Assembly: GCA_016928755.1 (NCBI GenBank)
Contig: JAFGKB010000077.1
Span: 1-6,025 of the forward strand
DNA: 6,025 bases
Direction of reading: 5' to 3'
DNA from: Anaerolineae bacterium
GTDB taxonomy: Bacteria; Chloroflexota; Anaerolineae; B4-G1; SLSP01
The notes beneath the pieces are model-generated. The model was not told the DNA's origin. It searched no databases and was given only the letters and a program-made list of their open reading frames with translations. This document shows positions 1 to 6,025 of the stretch, one piece after another (the first letter of the stretch is position 1; every line of letters starts with the position of its first letter). The position numbers were made by a program, and so were the translations under genes.

Positions 1-660
1 ATGTCTACAATTAAGATTTTATTAGCAGAAGATCACCAGGTTGTCCGGGAAGGCACACGACAACTGCTGGAACAGGAAGCAGATTTTACCGTGGTCGGGG
101 AAGCGTCCAACGGTGAAACAGCCATGCAACTGGCCCAGGAACTACGCCCAGACGTCGTCCTTATGGATGTGCATATGCCAAAAGTGAACGGGCTGGAAGC
201 CACAAAACGCATTAAGGCCACCGCCTCTGGTATACGGGTCTTAATTCTCTCCGCTTATGAGGATGATCATTACATCTTCCCGCTCCTGGAGGCCGGTGCC
301 GATGGGTATCTGCTTAAAACAACCAGTGGCGCGGAACTAATCCGCAGTATACGGGCAGTATATCGTGGTGAAACGGTATTGGACCCGCAGGTGACCAGCA
401 AGGTTGTCAGCCAAATCACGAAAAAGAAGAGTTACCAAAGCACCGCGATGGTGGAATCACTGACAGAACGTGAGATCGAGGTGTTGCAAGCCGTGGCATC
501 CGGCAAAAGCAATAAGGAAGTGGCAGAGGAACTCTATATCAGCCCCTACACGGTCCAGGTACATCTACGAAATATCTTCGGCAAGCTGGGCGTAAACAGC
601 CGCACGGAAGCCGTCACTTATGCACTGCGCGAGGGCTGGATCAAACTGGACACCGGGTAG
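1..660 (+). CDS. NarL/FixJ-family response regulator (REC + LuxR-type HTH)
   Basis: This is a DNA-binding response regulator of 219 residues, the usual length for the NarL/FixJ family. The receiver domain spans about residues 3-120. It shows the acidic pocket E10-D11, the phospho-acceptor D56 within LMDVHMP, the switch residue S84 and the conserved K106 in YLLK. A linker of about 30 residues leads to a LuxR-type helix-turn-helix (about 153-217) with the hallmarks LTEREIEVL, GKSNKEVAEEL and the recognition helix TVQVHLRNIFGKL. By family knowledge, phosphorylation by a partner kinase promotes dimerisation and promoter binding. The stop codon is 2 bases before the sensor kinase start, so the two are very likely co-transcribed as a cognate pair. 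The ATG is the first base of the window, so the upstream promoter and RBS cannot be seen. The start fits, because the first beta strand (IKILLAED) begins at residue 4. The target genes are unknown; the palindrome at 2405-2422 is a candidate site. Confidence 0.96.
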   Translation: MSTIKILLAEDHQVVREGTRQLLEQEADFTVVGEASNGETAMQLAQELRPDVVLMDVHMPKVNGLEATKRIKATASGIRVLILSAYEDDHYIFPLLEAGADGYLLKTTSGAELIRSIRAVYRGETVLDPQVTSKVVSQITKKKSYQSTAMVESLTEREIEVLQAVASGKSNKEVAEELYISPYTVQVHLRNIFGKLGVNSRTEAVTYALREGWIKLDTG

Positions 661-662
661 CG

Positions 663-2390
663 ATGCTAAAGTCACTGCGCACCCAGTACCATATCACGCT
701 GGTTACATTCCTACCCCTGATTTTCTTCGGCCTGCTCACGGTAGGATTGGGGGGCTATGCCTTACAGAAAATTCCCCAGGACCTGATCCTCCAACGCCAG
801 ACGGCCTTGGCCCAGGTCGCGGCAGCAGGGGTAGCCGGAGACCTTAAGCTACATCTACATATCCTTGAAGATACGGCCCGTGTGTTAGGCGACCATAACG
901 GGGACACTGTTACACAACAGGCACTCCTGGAAGAGCGCGCCGACCTGCTGAATTCTTTCGATGGCGGGGTGGCGTTGCTCGACACACAGGGTACTGTAAT
1001 AGCCACGCTTTCCACTAACCAGGTATGGCTAGGGATGAATTTTGCCTTCCGGGACTACTTCCAAAACGTTGCGTCTAACCAATCGCCCATTTTCTCCACT
1101 GTCTTCCAGGACCAGCCCTCCGGGCAAGATGTGGTAGTGGTTGCCGTACCGGTATGGCATAGAGCAACATTTGCCGGGGTTCTAGCCGGTGAATTCACAC
1201 TGGCACGGAATACCTGGGCACGCAACCTAAATCTATTACGCACGCCCCAGGGGGGGCAGGCATACTTGATTGACAGGGCCAGCACTATTATCTACCACTC
1301 CGATCCCGAACGCATCGGCCAAAGTCTGCAAGAGGAGCCGGAACTATGGCGTATGATTATCGCCGGACAACCCCAGAGTATGGTACGGCGTTTAGCAGCC
1401 GGTGGAGAACGGGTAGCCATTGCCTTTGCACCTATTCCGGGGATTGGATGGGGAGTGGTTATGGAGGAGCCGTGGGATGCGATCCTGGAACAAACCCGCC
1501 TCTACCAATGGGTCACCGTCAGCTTGGAGGTTGCCGGGTTAACCTTAGCCCTGGTACTGCTTATCCTAAGTATCCGGCGTGTTATGGTCCCTCTTAATGC
1601 CCTGGTAGAAGAAGCCGAGAGGGTATCCGAAGGACAAGTCTTTACCCCACTCACGCCTAGCGGGCCACCGGATTTACAAACTCTGATGCAGGTTTTTAAC
1701 CGGGTGATGCTCCGGCTGGAAGAGCAGCGGGCGGCCTTGCAACAGTACGCCCGGCAGATTCTGCGCAGCCAGGAAGAAGAGCGGAAGCGTATCTCAAGAG
1801 ATTTGCATGACGACACAGTGCAAGACCTGGTGGGTTTAACGCAGCGGCTAGAGCTATGCAGTAACGCACTGGATACTGACCCGCAAGCAGCACGCCAGCA
1901 TTTAGATAACGTCCAAACGCTGGCGCGGACGACACTGGACGAGGTGCGGCGGATGAGCCGGAACCTGCGGCCTTTTATTCTTGAGGATCTGGGATTGCCG
2001 GCAGCCTTACACGCTTTGTGCAGCGACCTGCACGCCCAACTTCCTGATGCACGTGTGCATTGTGAGATCGTGGGACAAGAGGCACGCCTACCACAGGAGC
2101 TAGAGATTACGGCGTTCCGCGTGGTGCAAGAGGCCCTGACCAATATCCGTAAACACGCACCGGATGCAAGTTACGTCAATGTAACCCTGTTTTTCGAGAA
2201 GTGGGGAATCCAGGTTATGGTAGAGGATAACGGCTGTGGTTTCAAACTCGACACACCGGAGGCACTAATAAAAGACGGACATTTGGGGCTTGCGGGAATG
2301 GGAGAACGGGCACAGCTTTTCGGTGGAATACTCAACATGACCTCTGAGCCGGGAGAAGGAACCCTGGTAAACTTAAGATTACCATTCTGA
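663..2390 (+). CDS. Membrane sensor histidine kinase, dCache-HAMP-HisKA_3-HATPase_c (NarL-partner class)
   Basis: This 575-residue sensor kinase is the likely partner of the preceding regulator. A short cytoplasmic N-terminus leads to a first membrane helix (about 11-33). A double-Cache sensor follows outside the membrane (about 38-280); FRDYFQNV near 129-136, VVVVAVPV near 157-164, AYLIDRASTIIYHSD near 200-214 and GIGWGVVMEEPW near 260-271 are typical of it. A second membrane helix (about 284-304) and a HAMP linker (about 305-358) come next. The HisKA_3 dimerisation region contains ERKRISRDLHDD with phospho-acceptor H382. The ATPase domain shows the N box (VVQEALTNIRKHA, N494), the G1 box VEDNGCGF (about 520-527), the G2-type GLAGMGERA (about 542-550) and a final GEGTLVNLRLP. 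By family knowledge it autophosphorylates on His and passes phosphate to a NarL-type regulator. Cache domains bind small molecules, but the ligand cannot be read from sequence. No strong Shine-Dalgarno is visible before this ATG, and the 2-base gap suggests translational coupling. Confidence 0.95.
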   Translation: MLKSLRTQYHITLVTFLPLIFFGLLTVGLGGYALQKIPQDLILQRQTALAQVAAAGVAGDLKLHLHILEDTARVLGDHNGDTVTQQALLEERADLLNSFDGGVALLDTQGTVIATLSTNQVWLGMNFAFRDYFQNVASNQSPIFSTVFQDQPSGQDVVVVAVPVWHRATFAGVLAGEFTLARNTWARNLNLLRTPQGGQAYLIDRASTIIYHSDPERIGQSLQEEPELWRMIIAGQPQSMVRRLAAGGERVAIAFAPIPGIGWGVVMEEPWDAILEQTRLYQWVTVSLEVAGLTLALVLLILSIRRVMVPLNALVEEAERVSEGQVFTPLTPSGPPDLQTLMQVFNRVMLRLEEQRAALQQYARQILRSQEEERKRISRDLHDDTVQDLVGLTQRLELCSNALDTDPQAARQHLDNVQTLARTTLDEVRRMSRNLRPFILEDLGLPAALHALCSDLHAQLPDARVHCEIVGQEARLPQELEITAFRVVQEALTNIRKHAPDASYVNVTLFFEKWGIQVMVEDNGCGFKLDTPEALIKDGHLGLAGMGERAQLFGGILNMTSEPGEGTLVNLRLPF

Positions 2391-2404
2391 AGAATTTGAG
2401 AAGG

Positions 2405-2422
2405 TACTATAGTACTATAGTA
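2405..2422. promoter_or_regulatory. Perfect 18-bp palindrome, candidate operator
   Basis: TACTATAGTACTATAGTA equals its own reverse complement. It consists of two tandem 8-bp palindromes (ACTATAGT at 2406-2413 and 2414-2421) flanked by T and A. It lies 15 bases after the kinase stop codon and 4 bases before the -35 box of the predicted promoter. Its centre is therefore roughly 47 bases upstream of the expected transcription start. Dimeric HTH regulators bind sites of this size, and binding just upstream of -35 usually means activation. The neighbouring LuxR-type regulator is an obvious candidate, but nothing in the sequence proves it. The site does not look like an intrinsic terminator, because it is AT-rich, has no loop and has no following T-run. 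Confidence 0.55.
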
Positions 2423-2425
2423 TCA

Positions 2426-2454
2426 TTGACCCCACCCCTTTATTAAGTTAGAAT
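2426..2454 (+). promoter_or_regulatory. Predicted sigma-70-type promoter for the propeller protein gene
   Basis: A -35 hexamer TTGACC (2426-2431, five of six consensus bases) is followed by exactly 17 bases and a -10 hexamer TAGAAT (2449-2454, five of six). Transcription would start near 2461 and leave a leader of about 140 bases before the ATG at 2601. The site lies in the 210-base gap after the kinase gene, so the large exported protein probably has its own transcription start. The call rests on consensus match and spacing only. Confidence 0.6.
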
Positions 2455-2497
2455 AAGAACACTTCCATCTGTAGGTCTTGAACCACAGACGAACGTA

Positions 2498-2522
2498 GTG
2501 AAGATACAGCGGGAATCTTCAC
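2498..2522 (+). other. Leader hairpin between promoter and start codon
   Basis: GTGAAGAT (2498-2505) and ATCTTCAC (2515-2522) form a perfect 8-bp stem around a 9-base loop. The hairpin falls about 38-62 bases into the predicted leader transcript. The following bases (GCTTATTCTTG) are only moderately T-rich. It could be a weak terminator or attenuator, a terminator for read-through from the kinase operon, or an mRNA-stabilising hairpin. No known riboswitch was recognised. Confidence 0.35.
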
Positions 2523-2589
2523 GCTTATTCTTGTCCCCCCATCTAAGCACCACGCTGGTAATGTTAAAGTTGTATTCAGCCACAAAAAG

Positions 2590-2594
2590 GGAGG
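2590..2594 (+). promoter_or_regulatory. Shine-Dalgarno sequence deciding the start of the propeller protein
   Basis: GGAGG lies inside AAAAAGGGAGGG, with 6 bases between it and the ATG at 2601. This is close to ideal spacing and fixes the start. The start is supported independently, because a clear signal peptide begins at this methionine. Confidence 0.8.
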
Positions 2595-2600
2595 GAACCG

Positions 2601-5600
2601 ATGAAGTTAAGAGATAGGGAAAAACATACCCTAATTAAGTTTGTATTAGCCCTAGGCAGCAGCCTGCTAGGCGTGATGCTACTCAGCACGATTATGGTTA
2701 TCGCTGCTCCCACCACGAAACCGGCAGCCGATGCACCCTGGGGGAATAATGTCCAAGTTAATGACGATGCTACAGCAGAATCTGCACAGATGGCAGTGGC
2801 AGTAGCAGCCTCAAAGACCACCAGTGATGTATACGCTGTATGGCAAGACCCACGTAATGGAGATAACGATATCTACTTCTCCCATTCTAACGATGCGGGA
2901 CAGACCTGGGGAGCAGGCCGTCGAATTCACCACGATACCGGGGATGCCAGCCAAAACATTCCCGATATCGCCCTGAGCACCGGGGGAACGCTACATGTAA
3001 CCTGGGAGGACCAACGCGAGGATGGATTTAACAATATCTACTACGCTAATTCTACTGATGACGGAGTAACATGGAGTACTGAAATCCGGGTCAACGATGT
3101 CCCGACAGGGGGCCAATATGTCCCCTCAATCGCCGTTATGACCGATACGGTCTGTATAGCCTGGAGTGATAGCCGGAATGGGTACCAGCGCGATATTTAT
3201 GCCGACTGTTCCACTGATGGTGGGGTCAGTTGGGGTACGGATACACGGGTCAGTGACGACGGCGGGAACAGTACCCATGCACAGCCGGATATTGCTATCG
3301 CTACATCAGGACGTGTCCATGTCGCCTGGCACGACCGTCGAGATGACAACTACAACATCTACTACAGCCACTCAACCGTAGGCGGTTGGTCAACTAACAC
3401 CCGCTTAAACCTGGATACAGGCACAGCAAATCAGTCTAACGCTGAAATCGCCGTTAATGGAAACACGGTTGATGTTATCTGGGTTGACCAGCGCGACGGC
3501 ATTGGCAATGCCCATATCTACAGCATCCGCTCAACCACCGGTGGGGATTCCTGGCAGACCTATAACCAACGGGTAAGCAGTTTAACAGGGGCTGTCGCGC
3601 CGGAGCTAACGACAGATGGCAGCGGCACACCGTGGGCCACATGGCGCGTCTATACGGATATGGAATATATTCTATATAGCGATTCTTACGGGCCTAACGG
3701 TTGGGATACCGTCAATGAAACTATCACCGGCAGCACTATGACCAAACTGGAACCGGCTATCGCCGGGGGAAACGCAGATGTTTATGTCGCCTGGTATGGA
3801 GGGCCATATGAGAACCAGGATATATGGCTTTCCACACGGGAAAACGCAGTGTGGGGGGACCCTGTACAAGTCAATGATGAGGGTGATGCCCGGCAACACT
3901 ATCCTACCATAGCAACAGGGGGTACCGATAGCCTCTACGCAGCTTGGGTGGACTACCGTGAAGCTCAATATAATGATGGCCCCGTCTACTTTGCGCGGTC
4001 AGAGGACAAGGGGGCAACCTGGGGATATGATGTACGGGTCAGTGATGATCAACATGACACCTCCCAAGCCCCAGTGTTGGGAGTCTCCGAGATCATGACC
4101 GTGCATGCAGTCTGGGAGAGCACGGTTTACGATTTCCAACATATCTACTATGACCGCTCGGTTGATGGTGGGGTCACCTGGAGAGATGACAAACAAATTG
4201 ACGGTGGCGGAATGGGATATACAAATGCTACCGACCCGGATATGGTTATCAGTGACACAGAGACGCTGTACGTCGTATGGGTACAATATCCGGGGCTTTA
4301 CTTAAACTACTCCAAGGATGAAGGGATAACCTGGATAACACCTAGCCAAATCCTCACCAGCACTTGGCAGATAGGTAAGCCGGCCCTAGGTATTGACATG
4401 CTCGGCACACTGCATCTGGCCTGGGAAGAATATGACCAATCCGGCGCCTACCGCATTGGCTATACTCAATCGGGAGATGGCGGTGAAACATGGACAGCAG
4501 CACTATATATCCGGGAGACGCCTACCGCTACCCAGAAGAGTAATGCCGACCTGGTGACCACCCCAGACCATATCCATATTATCTGGCAAGAAGGGCCATC
4601 TGGCGAAGAGAGTATCTATTATTCAGCGTCCACAAACGGGGGGCGGAACTGGAACGCACCCACAACGCTGAACCGGATTATACCGGCAACAGACCCGGCT
4701 ATTGCAAGGGATAGTAGTGACATACTATATGCTACATGGCTACAGGACGATGGCAATCATGGTGATATATACTACACCAGTTCAATAGATGATGGAGACA
4801 ATTGGCCGCTGCCGGGCCGGGTTAATGATGATACAACCAACTGGCCGCAACAATATCCTGCGATTGCCGGGGGCAATAGCGCGTATGCCATCTGGCAGGA
4901 TTTCAGGGAGATTAACTGGGATATTTATGCAGCGGCGTTAGAATTTGAACCGGTCTGCCCCATTCCACTGGAAGGTATTAGCCTTGAAGGGCCACAAGCA
5001 ACGATGGTCGGCACACCGGAAACGTTCGCGGCCAAGATAAGCCCGGCGGACGCTACTCAGCCCGTTATTTACACCTGGACACCGAAACCGGCAGAGGGGC
5101 AATGGAAACCCGAAGCCGTTTACTATTGGCGCAAACCGGGAACCTACGAGGTCCAGGTTGTGGTCGAAAACTGCGGCGGTATCTATACCGATACCCTGCG
5201 AGTCGTGGTCAGCAAACCGGAACCGAAGCTGCCATGCATAGAGGGTAAGGTCTATTATGCCAACACACCCTTAGCCGGCGTAAAAGTAGAGCTAATAGCC
5301 GGAACCAGTGCCTCGGCAGCACCGGAACAAACTACAACGACGACGAGAAATGGTAGCTACCAGTTCTGTGATGTAGAACCCGGAACCTATATGCTCAAAC
5401 GTTACGCGCCCTCGGAGGAGTATATCGGTTGGGTAGCATCACGGATTAAGATAAAGAGCAGTAACCTGATTAAGAACCTGGATTTGCCTAAGAAAATGAC
5501 CTTAAGTTCGCCGGCGGATGAGGCCCTGATTTTTACCACCGTCCCCACCCTGACGTGGCAACCCTTACCGGAAGCCGGACGCTACACCTTGCAAATTAAT

Positions 5601-6025
5601 AAAACCGCAGATTGGGCACTGGTGGAACAACGCAGTGGGATCGCGACACCGGAATACCAGCTTAGCGAAAAGTTAGCCTCTGGACAATCTTATACCTGGC
5701 AAGTCGACGCTTACACCGGTACTCACTGGATAGGAACCACACAAAACGCCTTCGAGTTTACCACCGCACAGATACTCACCGTCACACTCCCCCCTATTGC
5801 CAGTATATATACCTCCCTGCGTATTGAGGATGCCCCGGCCAATGTGACCGTTAATAAACTAATTGGGGATAGTACCGGAGAGACACACCTGAACTATGTG
5901 GATATAGTCGCCTATGTCTGGACCTGGACTTCAGATGTACGCACCAATGTTAATGTGGTACTCAATGTACCGGATAACCGTTTAGGCGCACCGGTCAACA
6001 CCTGGATAAGAAGCAGCAGCGGTGG
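2601..6025 (+). CDS. Large exported BNR/Asp-box beta-propeller protein with PKD-, CarboxypepD_reg- and FN3-like domains (3' end outside window)
   Basis: The frame stays open from ATG 2601 to the last base, giving 1141 complete codons with no stop, so the C-terminus is missing. Residues 1-36 form a signal peptide: a charged start (MKLRDREKHTLIK), a hydrophobic core (about 14-34) and likely cleavage after A36 (VIAA|P), with A45 as an alternative. Residues 47-782 contain 14 repeats of about 52 residues. Each has an A/V/T/I-W strand (W at 81, 135, 188, 243, 294, 348, 398, 449, 505, 560, 608, 662, 713, 765), usually then IYY-S, and often an Asp-box such as SVDGGVTW. A PKD-like domain follows (about 790-871), then a carboxypeptidase-regulatory/SdrD-B-like domain (about 879-955, GKVYYANTPLAGVKVEL and GSYQFCDVEPGTY). 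An FN3-like domain (about 967-1055) and the start of an unrecognised beta-rich domain (from about 1058) complete the visible part. It is probably secreted or surface-bound and binds glycans or proteins. Databases often label such proteins sialidase-like, but no catalytic RIP motif is seen. The missing end would show how it is anchored. Confidence 0.93.
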   Translation, partial: MKLRDREKHTLIKFVLALGSSLLGVMLLSTIMVIAAPTTKPAADAPWGNNVQVNDDATAESAQMAVAVAASKTTSDVYAVWQDPRNGDNDIYFSHSNDAGQTWGAGRRIHHDTGDASQNIPDIALSTGGTLHVTWEDQREDGFNNIYYANSTDDGVTWSTEIRVNDVPTGGQYVPSIAVMTDTVCIAWSDSRNGYQRDIYADCSTDGGVSWGTDTRVSDDGGNSTHAQPDIAIATSGRVHVAWHDRRDDNYNIYYSHSTVGGWSTNTRLNLDTGTANQSNAEIAVNGNTVDVIWVDQRDGIGNAHIYSIRSTTGGDSWQTYNQRVSSLTGAVAPELTTDGSGTPWATWRVYTDMEYILYSDSYGPNGWDTVNETITGSTMTKLEPAIAGGNADVYVAWYGGPYENQDIWLSTRENAVWGDPVQVNDEGDARQHYPTIATGGTDSLYAAWVDYREAQYNDGPVYFARSEDKGATWGYDVRVSDDQHDTSQAPVLGVSEIMTVHAVWESTVYDFQHIYYDRSVDGGVTWRDDKQIDGGGMGYTNATDPDMVISDTETLYVVWVQYPGLYLNYSKDEGITWITPSQILTSTWQIGKPALGIDMLGTLHLAWEEYDQSGAYRIGYTQSGDGGETWTAALYIRETPTATQKSNADLVTTPDHIHIIWQEGPSGEESIYYSASTNGGRNWNAPTTLNRIIPATDPAIARDSSDILYATWLQDDGNHGDIYYTSSIDDGDNWPLPGRVNDDTTNWPQQYPAIAGGNSAYAIWQDFREINWDIYAAALEFEPVCPIPLEGISLEGPQATMVGTPETFAAKISPADATQPVIYTWTPKPAEGQWKPEAVYYWRKPGTYEVQVVVENCGGIYTDTLRVVVSKPEPKLPCIEGKVYYANTPLAGVKVELIAGTSASAAPEQTTTTTRNGSYQFCDVEPGTYMLKRYAPSEEYIGWVASRIKIKSSNLIKNLDLPKKMTLSSPADEALIFTTVPTLTWQPLPEAGRYTLQINKTADWALVEQRSGIATPEYQLSEKLASGQSYTWQVDAYTGTHWIGTTQNAFEFTTAQILTVTLPPIASIYTSLRIEDAPANVTVNKLIGDSTGETHLNYVDIVAYVWTWTSDVRTNVNVVLNVPDNRLGAPVNTWIRSSSG
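2739..3851 (+). repeat. First predicted seven-bladed propeller (protein repeats 1-7)
   Basis: This covers residues 47-417 of the exported protein. It opens with WGNNVQVND (47-55), read as a lone outer strand, followed by seven repeats with key Trp at 81, 135, 188, 243, 294, 348 and 398. Repeats 1-5 keep W-x-D-x-R (for example WQDPR and WEDQR). Good Asp-boxes end at W103, W158 and W211, and a variant lacking the Asp (STTGGDSW) ends at W318. Repeat 4 is degenerate (STVGGW, 258-263), and repeats 6 and 7 have none. Asp-boxes are structural turns in beta-propellers, not catalytic sites. The blade assignment is inference from repeat spacing (50-55 residues). Confidence 0.7.
3852..4946 (+). repeat. 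Second predicted seven-bladed propeller (protein repeats 8-14)
   Basis: This covers residues 418-782. It opens with WGDPVQVND (418-426), almost the same as the opening of the first propeller, 371 residues (7 x 53) earlier. Seven repeats follow, with key Trp at 449, 505, 560, 608, 662, 713 and 765. Asp-boxes end at W474, W527, W578, W631, W684 (STNGGRNW, Asp replaced by Asn) and W735. Repeat 14 (WQDFR then DIYAA) ends without an Asp-box or outer strand, as expected if the outer strand is supplied by residues 418-426. W-x-D-x-R survives only in repeats 8 and 14, so the middle repeats of this half are more diverged. Confidence 0.65.

Noticed and set aside
1502..2143. 213-residue open frame on the minus strand
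   Set aside because: It lies wholly inside the kinase gene, opposite its HAMP/HisKA region. The translation is rich in Ser, Arg and Cys with no domain, and the plus-strand frame has unmistakable kinase motifs.
2405..2422. Palindrome as an intrinsic terminator of the kinase operon
   Set aside because: It has no GC-rich stem, no loop and no T-run after it, and it sits directly against a promoter -35 box. An operator fits better.
2461..2600. Known riboswitch (for example cyclic-di-GMP type) in the leader
   Set aside because: Apart from the simple hairpin, I could not match any conserved riboswitch core.
2576..2821. Minus-strand 81-residue frame with a hydrophobic stretch over the start of the exported protein
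   Set aside because: The hydrophobic stretch mirrors the signal peptide coding region. The plus strand has a good Shine-Dalgarno, a signal peptide and a 1141-codon frame.
3672..4286. Two minus-strand open frames (3672-3968 and 3999-4286)
   Set aside because: Both are antisense to the propeller repeats. Their recurring ISPGD-like and proline-rich pieces are the reverse reading of repeated Asp-box codons, so the similarity is inherited from the real gene.
2739..4946. DNA-level tandem repeat or CRISPR-like array
   Set aside because: The periodicity is at protein level (about 52 residues). The DNA copies are widely diverged, apart from short pieces such as the Asp-box codons GGTGGGGTCA at 3219 and 4167.

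Overview
The window holds two complete genes and one very long, incomplete gene, all on the + strand and closely packed. It looks like a bacterial chromosome with moderate GC content. The combination of a dCache/HAMP/HisKA_3 sensor kinase, a NarL-type response regulator and a giant exported beta-propeller protein resembles gene sets common in Chloroflexota (Anaerolineae-like bacteria). That assignment is an inference from gene style only; no marker gene is present.

Positions 1-2390 encode a two-component system: a NarL/FixJ-type response regulator (1-660), then after a 2-base gap its likely partner, a membrane sensor histidine kinase (663-2390). The kinase has an extracytoplasmic double-Cache sensor, a HAMP linker and a HisKA_3/HATPase core. 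All key phosphotransfer residues are visible in both proteins.

Positions 2391-2600 are a 210-base regulatory gap. It contains a perfect 18-bp palindrome made of two tandem copies of ACTATAGT. Four bases downstream begins a strong sigma-70-like promoter (TTGACC, 17-base spacer, TAGAAT). An approximately 140-base leader follows, with an 8-bp hairpin, a C-run able to pair with the ribosome binding site, and a good Shine-Dalgarno sequence. The palindrome sits where an activator would bind, so the adjacent response regulator is an obvious, untested candidate.

Positions 2601-6025 are one open frame that runs off the window after 1141 codons. It encodes an exported protein with a signal peptide, 14 repeats of about 52 residues carrying Asp-boxes (BNR type), a PKD-like domain, a carboxypeptidase-regulatory/SdrD-B-like domain, an FN3-like domain and the start of another domain. 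The repeat pattern suggests two tandem seven-bladed propellers, each closed by its own N-terminal strand. No sialidase catalytic signature is seen, so a binding, adhesive or surface role is more likely than glycosidase activity.

A simple working model is that the sensor detects an external signal, the regulator is phosphorylated, and it binds the palindrome to switch on the surface protein. Only the parts are visible; the link is inference.
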